DNA of 6,779 bases, from assembly GCA_030622265.1 (NCBI GenBank), contig JAUXGG010000089.1, positions 1 to 6,779 of the forward strand. Direction: 5' to 3'. Within the stretch, counting starts at the first letter, position 1, and the number at the start of each line of letters is the position of its first letter. This document shows, one piece after another, positions 1 to 6,189 of the stretch. The translations under genes and the position numbers were made by a program. Below the pieces are notes generated by a model. It was not told the origin of the DNA, did no database searches, and worked only from the letters and a program-made list of their open reading frames with translations. This stretch comes from Candidatus Eiseniibacteriota bacterium (GTDB taxonomy: Bacteria; Arandabacterota; Arandabacteria; Arandabacterales; Arandabacteraceae).

Positions 1-147
1 AATCACCGGCAGGTTGAGGCAATCTTGCTTGGCATTGTGGGCCTTGACATAAACCGCGCTGTAGCTCTCAGGGTTGTTTCCGGCAAAACATGGACTTGCG
101 GCGACCAGGACAACCATCACGCAGGCTCGCAAAACGCCGTTTCGCAA
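1..147 (-). CDS. Small secreted protein, N-terminal 49 residues only (cut by left edge)
   Basis: Not recognised to family. Reading leftward from a TTG start, the frame stays open for 49 codons to the window edge, so only the N-terminus is visible. It starts MRNGVLRACVMVVLVAAS and continues to a likely signal-peptidase I site after PCFA (about residue 22). The n-region has two arginines and the hydrophobic core spans roughly residues 9-18, so the product is probably exported. The mature part begins GNNPESYSAVYVKAHNAK and has a cysteine at residue 43. TTG is chosen because GGGAGG lies 8 nt upstream (156-161). An in-frame GTG three codons earlier would sit on that ribosome site, and an internal ATG at codon 11 would lose the charged n-region. 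I recall similar starts in secreted hypothetical proteins of uncultured lineages, but cannot check this here. A promoter (170-197) suggests its own transcription. Confidence 0.72.
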   Translation of the reverse strand, partial: MRNGVLRACVMVVLVAASPCFAGNNPESYSAVYVKAHNAKQDCLNLPVI

Positions 148-155
148 GGCTTGCA

Positions 156-161
156 CCTCCC
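156..161 (-). promoter_or_regulatory. Shine-Dalgarno site of the edge-cut secreted gene
   Basis: On the minus strand GGGAGG lies 8 nt before the TTG codon at 147. It is the strongest ribosome site in the window and decides the non-ATG start of this gene. Confidence 0.7.
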
Positions 162-169
162 TCTTAACA

Positions 170-197
170 ACTATACCACACTCCGATCTGAATCCAA
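170..197 (-). promoter_or_regulatory. Candidate sigma70-type extended -10 promoter for the secreted gene
   Basis: The minus strand shows TATAGT (170-175, five of six matches to TATAAT), preceded by TGG, which gives the TGn of an extended -10. A weak -35, TTGGAT, lies at 192-197 with a 16-bp spacer. Transcription would start near 163, leaving a leader of about 16 nt that contains the ribosome site. The fit of promoter, leader and start codon supports the call. It is inferred from consensus only. Confidence 0.55.
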
Positions 198-208
198 TCG
201 GTGAATAT

Positions 209-260
209 GGCTCAGCGGAATTCTGCGCGCCTTCGGGCCCCGGAGGACCGTGCTCAAGCC
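209..260. repeat. GC-rich imperfect inverted repeat between tRNA-Ser and the secreted gene
   Basis: The ends GGCT (209-212) and AGCC (257-260) pair. Inside them AGC pairs with GCT and GG with CC, across small bulges. On the plus strand the centre (230-246) can form a 7-bp hairpin with one G-U pair around GGGCCC. It lies downstream of the tRNA genes, so it could end their transcript or act as a leader structure. No T-run follows on either strand, so it is not a standard intrinsic terminator. It lacks the conserved SRP RNA tetraloop region. The rest of 148-285 holds only the leader of the secreted gene. Confidence 0.25.
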
Positions 261-285
261 ACATGGAAAACGTGGGAAAATTAAA

Positions 286-375
286 TGGCGGAGAGAGAGG
301 GATTCGAACCCTCGGAACGGTTGCCCGTTCACGTGATTTCCAGTCACGCCGATTCAGCCACTCTCGCATCTCTCC
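286..375 (-). tRNA. tRNA-Ser, anticodon GGA
   Basis: A 90-nt serine tRNA read on the minus strand, 5' end at 375, with the CCA tail encoded at 286-288. The acceptor GGAGAGA pairs perfectly with TCTCTCC, and the discriminator base is G, usual for serine tRNAs. The D stem is CGA/TCG. The anticodon stem is CGTGA/TCACG, closing loop CTGGAAA with anticodon GGA at 339-341. The long class II variable arm is AACGG-GCAA-CCGTT, and the T arm is GAGGG-TTCGAAT-CCCTC. It decodes UCC and UCU. Its 3' 42 nt are identical to those of the upstream tRNA-Ser(CGA). The 32-nt spacer between the two suggests a common precursor. The T-rich stretch just after the 3' end (minus strand) may help processing or termination. 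Confidence 0.97.
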
Positions 376-407
376 GTATGGCTGCGTTCTTTTTTTATTG
401 CATCAAG

Positions 408-497
408 TGGCGGAGAGAGAGGGATTCGAACCCTCGGAACGGTTGCCCGCTCAACGGTTTTCGAGACCGCCCCATTCAACCACTCTGGCATCTCTCC
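408..497 (-). tRNA. tRNA-Ser, anticodon CGA
   Basis: A 90-nt serine tRNA on the minus strand, 5' end at 497, CCA encoded at 408-410, discriminator G. The acceptor GGAGAGA/TCTCTCC is the same as in its neighbour. The D stem is CCA/TGG. The anticodon stem GCGGT/ACCGT (one G-U pair) closes loop CTCGAAA with anticodon CGA at 461-463, which reads UCG. The long variable arm is AGCGG-GCAA-CCGTT, differing from the neighbour by one base that keeps pairing (A-U versus G-U). The gene begins 12 bp after the tadA stop codon, so it is either cotranscribed with tadA or served by a promoter inside the tadA 3' end. TadA deaminates A34, so neither this tRNA (C34) nor its neighbour (G34) is a substrate. Confidence 0.97.
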
Positions 498-509
498 GCT
501 ATGTATTCG

Positions 510-980
510 CTAGGGATTATCCTTCTGCCTCACCCTGACGAAAAACTCCTGGAGCAGGGCCCGGCAGTCATCCTCCAGCACATTACCCTCTATCGTAAGC
601 TCTCGATCCATATATTTCAACCTGCCCAGCTCGAGCGCCCCGCCGCATGCGCCGCTTCGCTTATCATAGGTCCCGAAGACCAGGCGGGATATCCTCGATA
701 AAAATACGGCGCCCAGGCACATCATGCAGGGCTCCACCGTGACATAGAGGGTCGAGCCCTCGAGCCTCCAGTCGCCGAGGGCCTCGGAGGCGGCACCTAT
801 CGCGATTATCTCGGCGTGCGCCGTGGCGTCCTTTAAGGTCTCGATCCTGTTATGGCCTCTTCCCAACACCCTGTCCTCGCTTACGATCACGGCACCGATC
901 GGGACCTCGTCGGCCTCAAGCGCCTTGCGCGCCTCAGCAAGCGCCTCATTCATCCAGTGACTGTCGTCGGCGGCATCCAT
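510..980 (-). CDS. tadA: tRNA-specific adenosine deaminase TadA (A34 to inosine)
   Basis: This 156-residue cytosolic zinc enzyme hydrolytically deaminates the wobble adenosine of tRNA-Arg(ACG) to inosine, allowing one tRNA to read CGU, CGC and CGA. The whole length fits the cytidine/deoxycytidylate deaminase fold. Visible landmarks are VPIGAV (residues 26-31), GHNR with conserved N44, the catalytic HAE at 55-57 (H55 zinc ligand, E57 proton shuttle), and PCMMC at 84-88 (C85 and C88 zinc ligands). The family [12 protein letters not shown] segment follows at 107-114. Length is close to the usual bacterial enzyme. The start at 980 (MDAADD) is chosen because the frame further upstream reads as arginine- and proline-rich non-homologous sequence inside the protease gene. 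No ribosome site precedes it, and the next ATG (953) is an alternative. Two tRNA-Ser genes follow after 12 bp, a neighbourhood also known for tadA in Bacillus. Confidence 0.95.
   Translation of the reverse strand: MDAADDSHWMNEALAEARKALEADEVPIGAVIVSEDRVLGRGHNRIETLKDATAHAEIIAIGAASEALGDWRLEGSTLYVTVEPCMMCLGAVFLSRISRLVFGTYDKRSGACGGALELGRLKYMDRELTIEGNVLEDDCRALLQEFFVRVRQKDNP
516..544 (-). promoter_or_regulatory. Possible tRNA promoter inside the 3' end of tadA
   Basis: The minus strand has GATAAT (516-521, five of six to TATAAT) and, 17 bp upstream, a poor -35 TTTTCG (539-544). A start about 7 nt downstream would lie roughly 11 nt before the tRNA-Ser(CGA) 5' end. A C-rich CCCTAGC follows the -10, as in discriminators of many stable-RNA promoters. 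The -10 coincides with two codons near the tadA end (Asp-Asn), so it could be chance. Confidence 0.3.
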
Positions 981-989
981 AGTGTATGG

Positions 990-1018
990 AAGGTAGCAAA
1001 GAGCGGCAGGAGCGTCAA
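990..1018 (-). promoter_or_regulatory. Candidate promoter of tadA giving an almost leaderless mRNA
   Basis: On the minus strand TTGACG (1013-1018, five of six to TTGACA) is followed after exactly 17 bp by TACCTT (990-995, three of six to TATAAT). The predicted start, near 983, is only about 3 nt before the tadA ATG at 980. This would fit the lack of a Shine-Dalgarno sequence. The weak -10 keeps confidence low. Confidence 0.35.
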
Positions 1019-1019
1019 G

Positions 1020-1054
1020 GTGTTGGAGCCTGCGCGGCCAAACGTGTTGGAACC
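1020..1054 (-). repeat. Short direct repeat upstream of tadA (two 11-mers, 24-bp period)
   Basis: GGTTCCAACAC (1044-1054) and GGCTCCAACAC (1020-1030), read on the minus strand, match at 10 of 11 bases with their starts 24 bp apart. The second copy lies just before the possible -35 of tadA. It could be a two-turn spaced operator or a chance match. Confidence 0.25.
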
Positions 1055-1055
1055 G

Positions 1056-1074
1056 CCGGGACCCAGGGTCCTGG
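1056..1074 (-). terminator. Hairpin just after the protease stop, no T-run
   Basis: Seven bases after the protease stop the minus strand can form a stem of seven pairs plus one mismatch: CCAGGACC, loop CTG, GGTCCCGG. It holds the near-perfect palindrome GGACCC-T-GGGTCC. No uridine run follows, so it may be a 3'-end stabiliser or a factor-assisted stop and not a classic intrinsic terminator. Confidence 0.35.
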
Positions 1075-1080
1075 ATGGCT

Positions 1081-4000
1081 CTACTTGACCAGGATGACCT
1101 TCTGAGAGACACAGTTGCTGCCGGCTGCGGTTCGCACCACATAGACTCCCGAGCTGACCTGGGCGCCATAGTCGTTCTTGCCGTCCCAGACGATCTGGTA
1201 GTACCCGGGAACGAGGCTCCCGGCCCGAAGGGTGCGGACGAGTTGACCGGTAACCGAGTATACCCCCACATCCACCCTGCTCATGTCCTCGGAAGGATCA
1301 GGCCAGGACTCCTCCGGAGCCTGTCCGGACGTTCTCGGCAGCCCGAACACGATAGTGGTCGCATTGCGGCAGGGATTCGGTGTCGGCAGGCCCAGCGCAA
1401 GACGCCTGGGGGCTTCCCGGTAGGCCATCCCATCAACCGGCCCGAAGAAGGTCTCCTCATCATAGCCGTCGACGATTCCCAGGGTATAATAGAATTGCCG
1501 CCGGGCTGCCACGAGGGTGTCGGCAAACACATAAGTCGAGTCGCCCCCCAGCTCGAACTCGTTCCTGAGATGGGTATACCTGTCCGGCGGTAAAGGTCGG
1601 TTGTCGGGATATCGGTAGAGCCTGTACCTGATCCCATTATCGTGTTCCCTGACATTCAAGAGCAGTGAGATCTGTCCGTCCTGTGAGAGAGCTTCGAAAC
1701 GCTTAACCGTCGCGACGGTTCTTTCGACTCCGAACTTAAGCCCCCGCACCACATCCGTCGCGAGACGGCGATCCACCCACATGACCGTGCTGTCGCTTAA
1801 GGCCGGCATCACCTGGTCGTCCGTCTGCCTGGAGATTGGGTATTCTTCCCCGGCAGTAAGACTGTAGGCATATATGTCCCAGTTCCCGTCCCTGTTGTCC
1901 TGCCAGACCACAAGATCGCCTGAGACCGACGGGTTGAGCTGCAGGCCATCCTCCCGGGCTATGGTAAGCCGCTCGCCCGTTTCCAGGTTAAGACCGGCGA
2001 TGTCGCCGCCGTCACGCGAGCGATCCTCCCAGACAACGATGCTCCCCCAGACCGAGGGATCCGCCTGGTCGCCGTCTCCGGCAGAGAGACCGACAAGCGA
2101 GTCGGCCGCAAGGTCATACGCAAGGAGGCCGGTACTCTCACCGGTCTTCTCTTCCCATGCCACCAACCTGTGGGATATCTCGGGATTCGACACCTCACCC
2201 CCTGCCAGGGTACGTATGGTGTCAATCTCTCCGGCGCTCCGCTTAAGGTAGAGACTCGACCTCCCGGGTGAGTCACCGACCCAGGCGATGTTCTCCCCCG
2301 ACACAGCCGGCTGCGTCTCGTTCTCGGGGGCCGTGCTCACGATGGAAAGCAAGCTGTCTTTGAGATCATAGGCCACGATGTCCCCACCCTGGCTGAAGAC
2401 GACTTTGTTCCTCGCAAGATCGATATCCTTACCTCTCGATTCAAACACCAAGTGCTCCGGATCATCAGGACTGACGACGAATATGCAGTTGCATTGCGGC
2501 GAACCCATCGCCACCACACTCCTGGACACCTCGAGCTCGGAGATGCTGACACCCAGGGGCATGGAAAGGACTTCGCCCGCCACTCCGGAGTTTATCTGGA
2601 AAGGATAAGTGTTATTGCTCAAGTGATACTCGAGCACCCTCTCCTCCTGATCGACGACAACATAGATCATCACGAAGTCATCTCGAAAAGCGTCAATCAC
2701 ATGCGCGGCCTTGACCGTGACTTCCTCTTCCGGAACCAGAGAGTCGACTATGAAGCTGGCAAACCGGCGCTCCTCGGCAAGCACACTATCGTAGAAAGAC
2801 ACGCTGAAGGCGCGCGCAACGTCAGCCCCAAGGTTCTCGATGAGGGCCACGACCATGGCGGTATCACCCAGGGAGACCGGATAAGGCTCGACTTCGGTGA
2901 GGCGGACCGCCAGGTCGGCGACCGACATATACAGCCTGTGATGGGCGAGGTTGTTGAGCTCGGACATCTCCAGGATGTCATTCCCATGGTCTAAGCTCAC
3001 ATAGATCAGCCAGTTGGAGCTTCCACCCGGGACCTCCCAGTCAATGTTGAGCACGGTATCCTGCTTGGCGGGAAGGCTGCCGATCACAACGGAGGCGATC
3101 AGCCGGCTCTCCTCAAGCTCATAGTAGTAGATGTTCACCGAGAACTCCGCCACATCCCAGTGCCCGACATTACTCACCGTCACGTCGATCTCCACCCCAT
3201 CGCCCACGCGGGGCTTCTCAGGTGTCACGGATATGTCCGAGGCGCTCAGGGCCAGGTCGGGCAGCGGAACATTGGCATTGGGCGTGAAACCGTAAAGCCC
3301 GGTATTCCACTGATCCCCCCTGGACTGGGAATACTCGACCCTTCCCTTGCCGCTGGCTCCTATGAACCGCCAGACATTCACCTCTCCATCCATCGTTGCG
3401 GCCGCGATCTCGATGAAGCCGTCGCCGTCGAGGTCATCCACCACGGGAGTCGAATACACATTGCCAAGAACGGCGAGCGGGAATCCGAGTACGCGGCCGT
3501 CTGAGCCGAAAGCGTCGATCGTGCTCATCTCCTCGACGGAGGTTCCCACAAGGCCCTCGATGGAACCGTTGCCGTCGATGTCGGCATAGACCGGCTCGCA
3601 GCGGATGACGGGGTTCTTCGCGTCCGATAAGACCGCGTCACAGTACGATCCGTCGGCATTCCAGGCGACGATGGTCCCGCAGGAGGTGGACACTGAAACC
3701 TCGGGAAGACCGTCATTATCGACGTCGGCAGGGATGGGTGCGCTTAGCTCGCTGCAGTTGTACGACCATTTGGGCCAGCCCTTCCTTACCTTGCCGTCCA
3801 GTCCTACGAGATACACCGAGTTCGAGAACAGGCCGGACACGGCTATCTCGAATTCCCCATCTCCGTCGAAGTCCGCCACCGATGGCGACCCTCTCCCACA
3901 ACCGCCCCCGAGAAGTATCGGCCAACCGTCAAGATATGTGCCGTCACCCTTGATGGCGTAAAGCCGGTCACCGAATCCACCGACCAGGACCTCCGCGACG

Positions 4001-6189
4001 TAGTCCCCGTCGAGGTCCGCCACCGCCGGCGCCATCCAGACCGCCGCTCCGCCAAGCTCCACCGGCCAGCCCTGGAGCAGCTGCCCGTCCTCATTCCACG
4101 CGTAGACCAGCCCGTCCATGGAAGCCGAAATCACCTCGACCATTCCATCGTCGTCGATGTCGGCCAGGGCCGGCGGCGAGTAGATGCGGGCGCCGGTCGC
4201 CTGGGGCCATCCGGGCAGAAGCGAACCATCGTTTGAGAAGGCATAGATGAGGCCATCGAGTGAGCACACAATGATGTCAGGCTGTCCATCAATATTGATG
4301 TCACATATGGCCGGCTTGGGACCCAGCCCGCTCGAAGTCTGGATGGGCCAGCCCGGCATATAGGTGCCGTCCAGCTCCCACGCGTGCAGGCGGCCGTCAT
4401 AGGAACCGACCACGATCTCCTTGACGCCGTCAAGATCAAGGTCGGCCGCCGCGACCGAGCCCGATACCGAGCTCCCCATGAACTGGGGCCAGTGGGCCAG
4501 GCGCCTCAGGGGAACCGCGATCACAAGCCCCTCGGTGAAGGAGTACTGGCCCTGGCAATGGACAGCCTCGATATCAACAGTGAAATTCACCTCGTAGGGC
4601 TCGGGTATCGAATCGCCGATCTGGATCTCAAACGCGAGCGGGTCCGAGACCGACATCCCGGGAAGCGAATCGGCGGTCAACCGTATCTCGGAAGGGTAGA
4701 CGAACTCGTCTTCGGTCCTGATCCAGATGACCAGGTCACGAGCCGTCGCCCCGTGATTCCTGAACTCGAGTTCGATGGTGACATCCTCGCCCGGATCGGG
4801 CTCGCCGTCATTGTCACCCGTTCGATCATCCACGGTGTAACTCTCGAAGAGGATGATCGGCGACCACACCTCGATATCTAAGGCCACCGTGTCGGCCGGG
4901 TCACCGATGTTCTTGAGACTGACCTGGGTGGGATTACCCTCGTTGGAGTAGTTGGTCGGCGAGGTCCACCAGCTGAAGTTCCTGTTCCCGGTTGAACCGG
5001 GATAGGGATCTCCGTCATCGGAGCCGAAGCCGAAGGTCCTCATTTGCTCCAGGTCGAAGCGCCCGTCCGCCTGTTCCAGGGCAACGAGATGATCGACTCC
5101 GCTCGAATTGTCTCTCATCCGCTCATCCACGTGATACAGCAGAAGGCCCTCGCCATAATGATCCAGAGCGGCGTCCCATGACTTGGCCCGGCGGTTCTCC
5201 AGCACGAAGTACTGCGGTCCGCCCTCTCCCTGCGACCAGAGGCGCAACGCGTGCGGGCCGTCCTCGATACACGGCAGTTCTAAGGCCTCCACGTTGGCTT
5301 CGATCTCCACAGGGTCGATGAAGCCGAGCTGGATCTTGCTCCAGGCATCCAGTCCCACGGGCCGGGCACCGTTGCCGCCCCAGGACCCGTACGACATCAA
5401 CGACCAGGCCCCGAGCCCGAATGAGCTCAAGGTCACGTCATAGAGATCGGGCAGCCCGAGCAGGTGGCCCATCTCATGGGCAAAGGTCCCCACCTTGCCG
5501 TCCTCAGGCTCGGTTGCATAGGCCCTGACCGCGACGCCGTCTACCGGTTTGACCCGGATGGTGGCGACATGAGAATGGATGTGGTCGGGGTTCAAGGTCC
5601 ACTCGTAACCCTGGCCCGCATGGATCACGAAAAGGTAGTCAACATAGCCATCGTCGTCGCCGCTTGAGGGTATGCCGTCGGGGCCATCATTATCGAAGCG
5701 GGAGAAGTCAACAGTCTCGTCCGCCGCATCCACCGCGTCTTCCACCATCTTCTGGGCGTTCCTCGGATAGGATCCCATGCCCTTCCTGTTGTTGGCATAA
5801 TAGGAATTCGTCTCAGGCAGCAGGAGCCACCCGTATACCTCACCGGTCACATCGAGGTTCCCGTAGGAGGTCCAGTCGTAGTAATTGCGCATGCTCCACT
5901 CTTGTTCAGTGCTGAACAGAAGATCACGGTAGGTCTGCCTTGAATGGAGAATCGTATCGGCCTGGACATCCACGAAGTCGACAAGCAGCACCAGGACCTT
6001 CACCGACCCGGGAAGAGCCCTGGCTGAGCGCATCTCAAGCTCGGAGCTCTCAAGCAGAAGAGCCTCCTGAGCGTCCTCGACCCTGCCTTCACGCACAAGC
6101 CGCTCTAAAAGATCGGGCCTGACCGGCACCGCCCAGGCCAGGCCGGCCAGCAACATCACGAGGACAATTGCGGCTATTGCTGATCTCAT
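1081..6189 (-). CDS. Giant secreted M6-family metalloprotease with two beta-propellers and FlgD-like C-terminal domain
   Basis: A 1702-residue exported zinc protease of the immune inhibitor A (M6) type. Residues 1-20 are a signal peptide ending AWA. Residues 21-60 look like a short propeptide. The catalytic region (about 63-440) has a calcium-type acidic stretch at 163-182, HEMGH at 238-242 with G245 and D248 (HExxHxxGxxD), a Met-turn SLMSYG (M265), and the family motifs ENR (331-333) and YHVDE (352-356). Next come an Ig-like module (about 443-560), eight FG-GAP/VCBS units (566-945), two CARDB modules (977-1088 and 1091-1200), a TolB-like propeller (about 1255-1477), an FnIII-like stretch (1490-1590) and a FlgD-like domain (1598-1702) ending VILVK. 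Catalytic residues appear intact, so activity is likely; the substrate is unknown. Start 6189 has GAGG 6 nt upstream and overlaps the TPR stop. The FlgD-like end suggests sorting or surface anchoring. Confidence 0.93.
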   Translation of the reverse strand: MRSAIAAIVLVMLLAGLAWAVPVRPDLLERLVREGRVEDAQEALLLESSELEMRSARALPGSVKVLVLLVDFVDVQADTILHSRQTYRDLLFSTEQEWSMRNYYDWTSYGNLDVTGEVYGWLLLPETNSYYANNRKGMGSYPRNAQKMVEDAVDAADETVDFSRFDNDGPDGIPSSGDDDGYVDYLFVIHAGQGYEWTLNPDHIHSHVATIRVKPVDGVAVRAYATEPEDGKVGTFAHEMGHLLGLPDLYDVTLSSFGLGAWSLMSYGSWGGNGARPVGLDAWSKIQLGFIDPVEIEANVEALELPCIEDGPHALRLWSQGEGGPQYFVLENRRAKSWDAALDHYGEGLLLYHVDERMRDNSSGVDHLVALEQADGRFDLEQMRTFGFGSDDGDPYPGSTGNRNFSWWTSPTNYSNEGNPTQVSLKNIGDPADTVALDIEVWSPIILFESYTVDDRTGDNDGEPDPGEDVTIELEFRNHGATARDLVIWIRTEDEFVYPSEIRLTADSLPGMSVSDPLAFEIQIGDSIPEPYEVNFTVDIEAVHCQGQYSFTEGLVIAVPLRRLAHWPQFMGSSVSGSVAAADLDLDGVKEIVVGSYDGRLHAWELDGTYMPGWPIQTSSGLGPKPAICDINIDGQPDIIVCSLDGLIYAFSNDGSLLPGWPQATGARIYSPPALADIDDDGMVEVISASMDGLVYAWNEDGQLLQGWPVELGGAAVWMAPAVADLDGDYVAEVLVGGFGDRLYAIKGDGTYLDGWPILLGGGCGRGSPSVADFDGDGEFEIAVSGLFSNSVYLVGLDGKVRKGWPKWSYNCSELSAPIPADVDNDGLPEVSVSTSCGTIVAWNADGSYCDAVLSDAKNPVIRCEPVYADIDGNGSIEGLVGTSVEEMSTIDAFGSDGRVLGFPLAVLGNVYSTPVVDDLDGDGFIEIAAATMDGEVNVWRFIGASGKGRVEYSQSRGDQWNTGLYGFTPNANVPLPDLALSASDISVTPEKPRVGDGVEIDVTVSNVGHWDVAEFSVNIYYYELEESRLIASVVIGSLPAKQDTVLNIDWEVPGGSSNWLIYVSLDHGNDILEMSELNNLAHHRLYMSVADLAVRLTEVEPYPVSLGDTAMVVALIENLGADVARAFSVSFYDSVLAEERRFASFIVDSLVPEEEVTVKAAHVIDAFRDDFVMIYVVVDQEERVLEYHLSNNTYPFQINSGVAGEVLSMPLGVSISELEVSRSVVAMGSPQCNCIFVVSPDDPEHLVFESRGKDIDLARNKVVFSQGGDIVAYDLKDSLLSIVSTAPENETQPAVSGENIAWVGDSPGRSSLYLKRSAGEIDTIRTLAGGEVSNPEISHRLVAWEEKTGESTGLLAYDLAADSLVGLSAGDGDQADPSVWGSIVVWEDRSRDGGDIAGLNLETGERLTIAREDGLQLNPSVSGDLVVWQDNRDGNWDIYAYSLTAGEEYPISRQTDDQVMPALSDSTVMWVDRRLATDVVRGLKFGVERTVATVKRFEALSQDGQISLLLNVREHDNGIRYRLYRYPDNRPLPPDRYTHLRNEFELGGDSTYVFADTLVAARRQFYYTLGIVDGYDEETFFGPVDGMAYREAPRRLALGLPTPNPCRNATTIVFGLPRTSGQAPEESWPDPSEDMSRVDVGVYSVTGQLVRTLRAGSLVPGYYQIVWDGKNDYGAQVSSGVYVVRTAAGSNCVSQKVILVK
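1759..2427 (-). repeat. Protein-level repeat: TolB-like propeller, 42-residue period
   Basis: This part of the protease (residues 1255-1477) repeats a unit of the form P-A/S-V-S-G-x-x-V-W-x-D. The proline that opens each unit falls at residues 1294, 1336, 1378, 1420 and 1462, exactly 42 apart each time. A degenerate earlier unit (VVFSQGGDIVAYDL) would make six. The WQDNRDGNWDIY segment is typical of TolB/PD40-like beta-propellers, which usually serve as binding platforms. The exact spacing suggests duplication without indels; the residues between the motifs have diverged. Confidence 0.8.
3355..4494 (-). repeat. Protein-level repeat: eight FG-GAP/VCBS calcium-loop units
   Basis: Residues 566-945 of the protease carry eight acidic loops of the D-x-D-x-D/N-G kind, with first Asp at 583, 630, 677, 725, 773, 822, 870 and 919, so a 47-49 residue period. 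Each unit runs from a loop to a hydrophobic strand (EIVVGS, DIIVCS, EVISAS and so on), a D-G turn, and a G-W-P motif. Eight units would close an eight-bladed propeller, as in integrin-alpha-like FG-GAP folds, which usually have seven. The opening HWP (566-568) and the closing QWNTGLYG may seal the ring. Calcium binding is inferred from the motif. Confidence 0.85.

Noticed and set aside
148..285. Possible SRP (4.5S) RNA, often near tadA and dnaX
   Set aside because: Neither strand has the conserved GGAAGG/AGCAG core of the SRP RNA hairpin, and no dnaX is in the window.
380..407. Seven-T run (390-396) as a terminator between the tRNAs
   Set aside because: On the transcribed strand it is an A-run, so it cannot supply the uridine tail of a terminator for these genes.
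74..701. Plus-strand frames running across both tRNA genes
   Set aside because: They read through two well-folded tRNA genes. Their apparently repeated peptides ([12 protein letters not shown] and similar) are a known artefact of translating tRNA genes on the opposite strand.
981..1271. N-terminal extension of tadA to a methionine at 1271
   Set aside because: The extra 97 codons overlap the protease 3' end in another frame and have no similarity to the deaminase fold; the family begins near the methionine at 980.
1075..1593. 172-codon plus-strand frame starting at the protease 3' end
   Set aside because: It is the complement of the conserved FlgD-like domain, shows no family features, and has no promoter or ribosome site.
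2452..2994. 180-codon open frame on the plus strand opposite the protease
   Set aside because: It lies wholly antisense to the well-supported protease and has no ribosome site or recognisable domain. Long antisense frames are expected in GC-rich coding DNA.
3355..4494. Regular spacing in this region as a CRISPR-like or DNA tandem array
   Set aside because: The periodicity is in the protein (FG-GAP units). The DNA copies have diverged, and there are no identical repeats with unique spacers.
4384..4881. 165-codon plus-strand frame
   Set aside because: Antisense to the Ig-like and first FG-GAP units of the protease; its charged, low-information sequence looks like a frame shadow.
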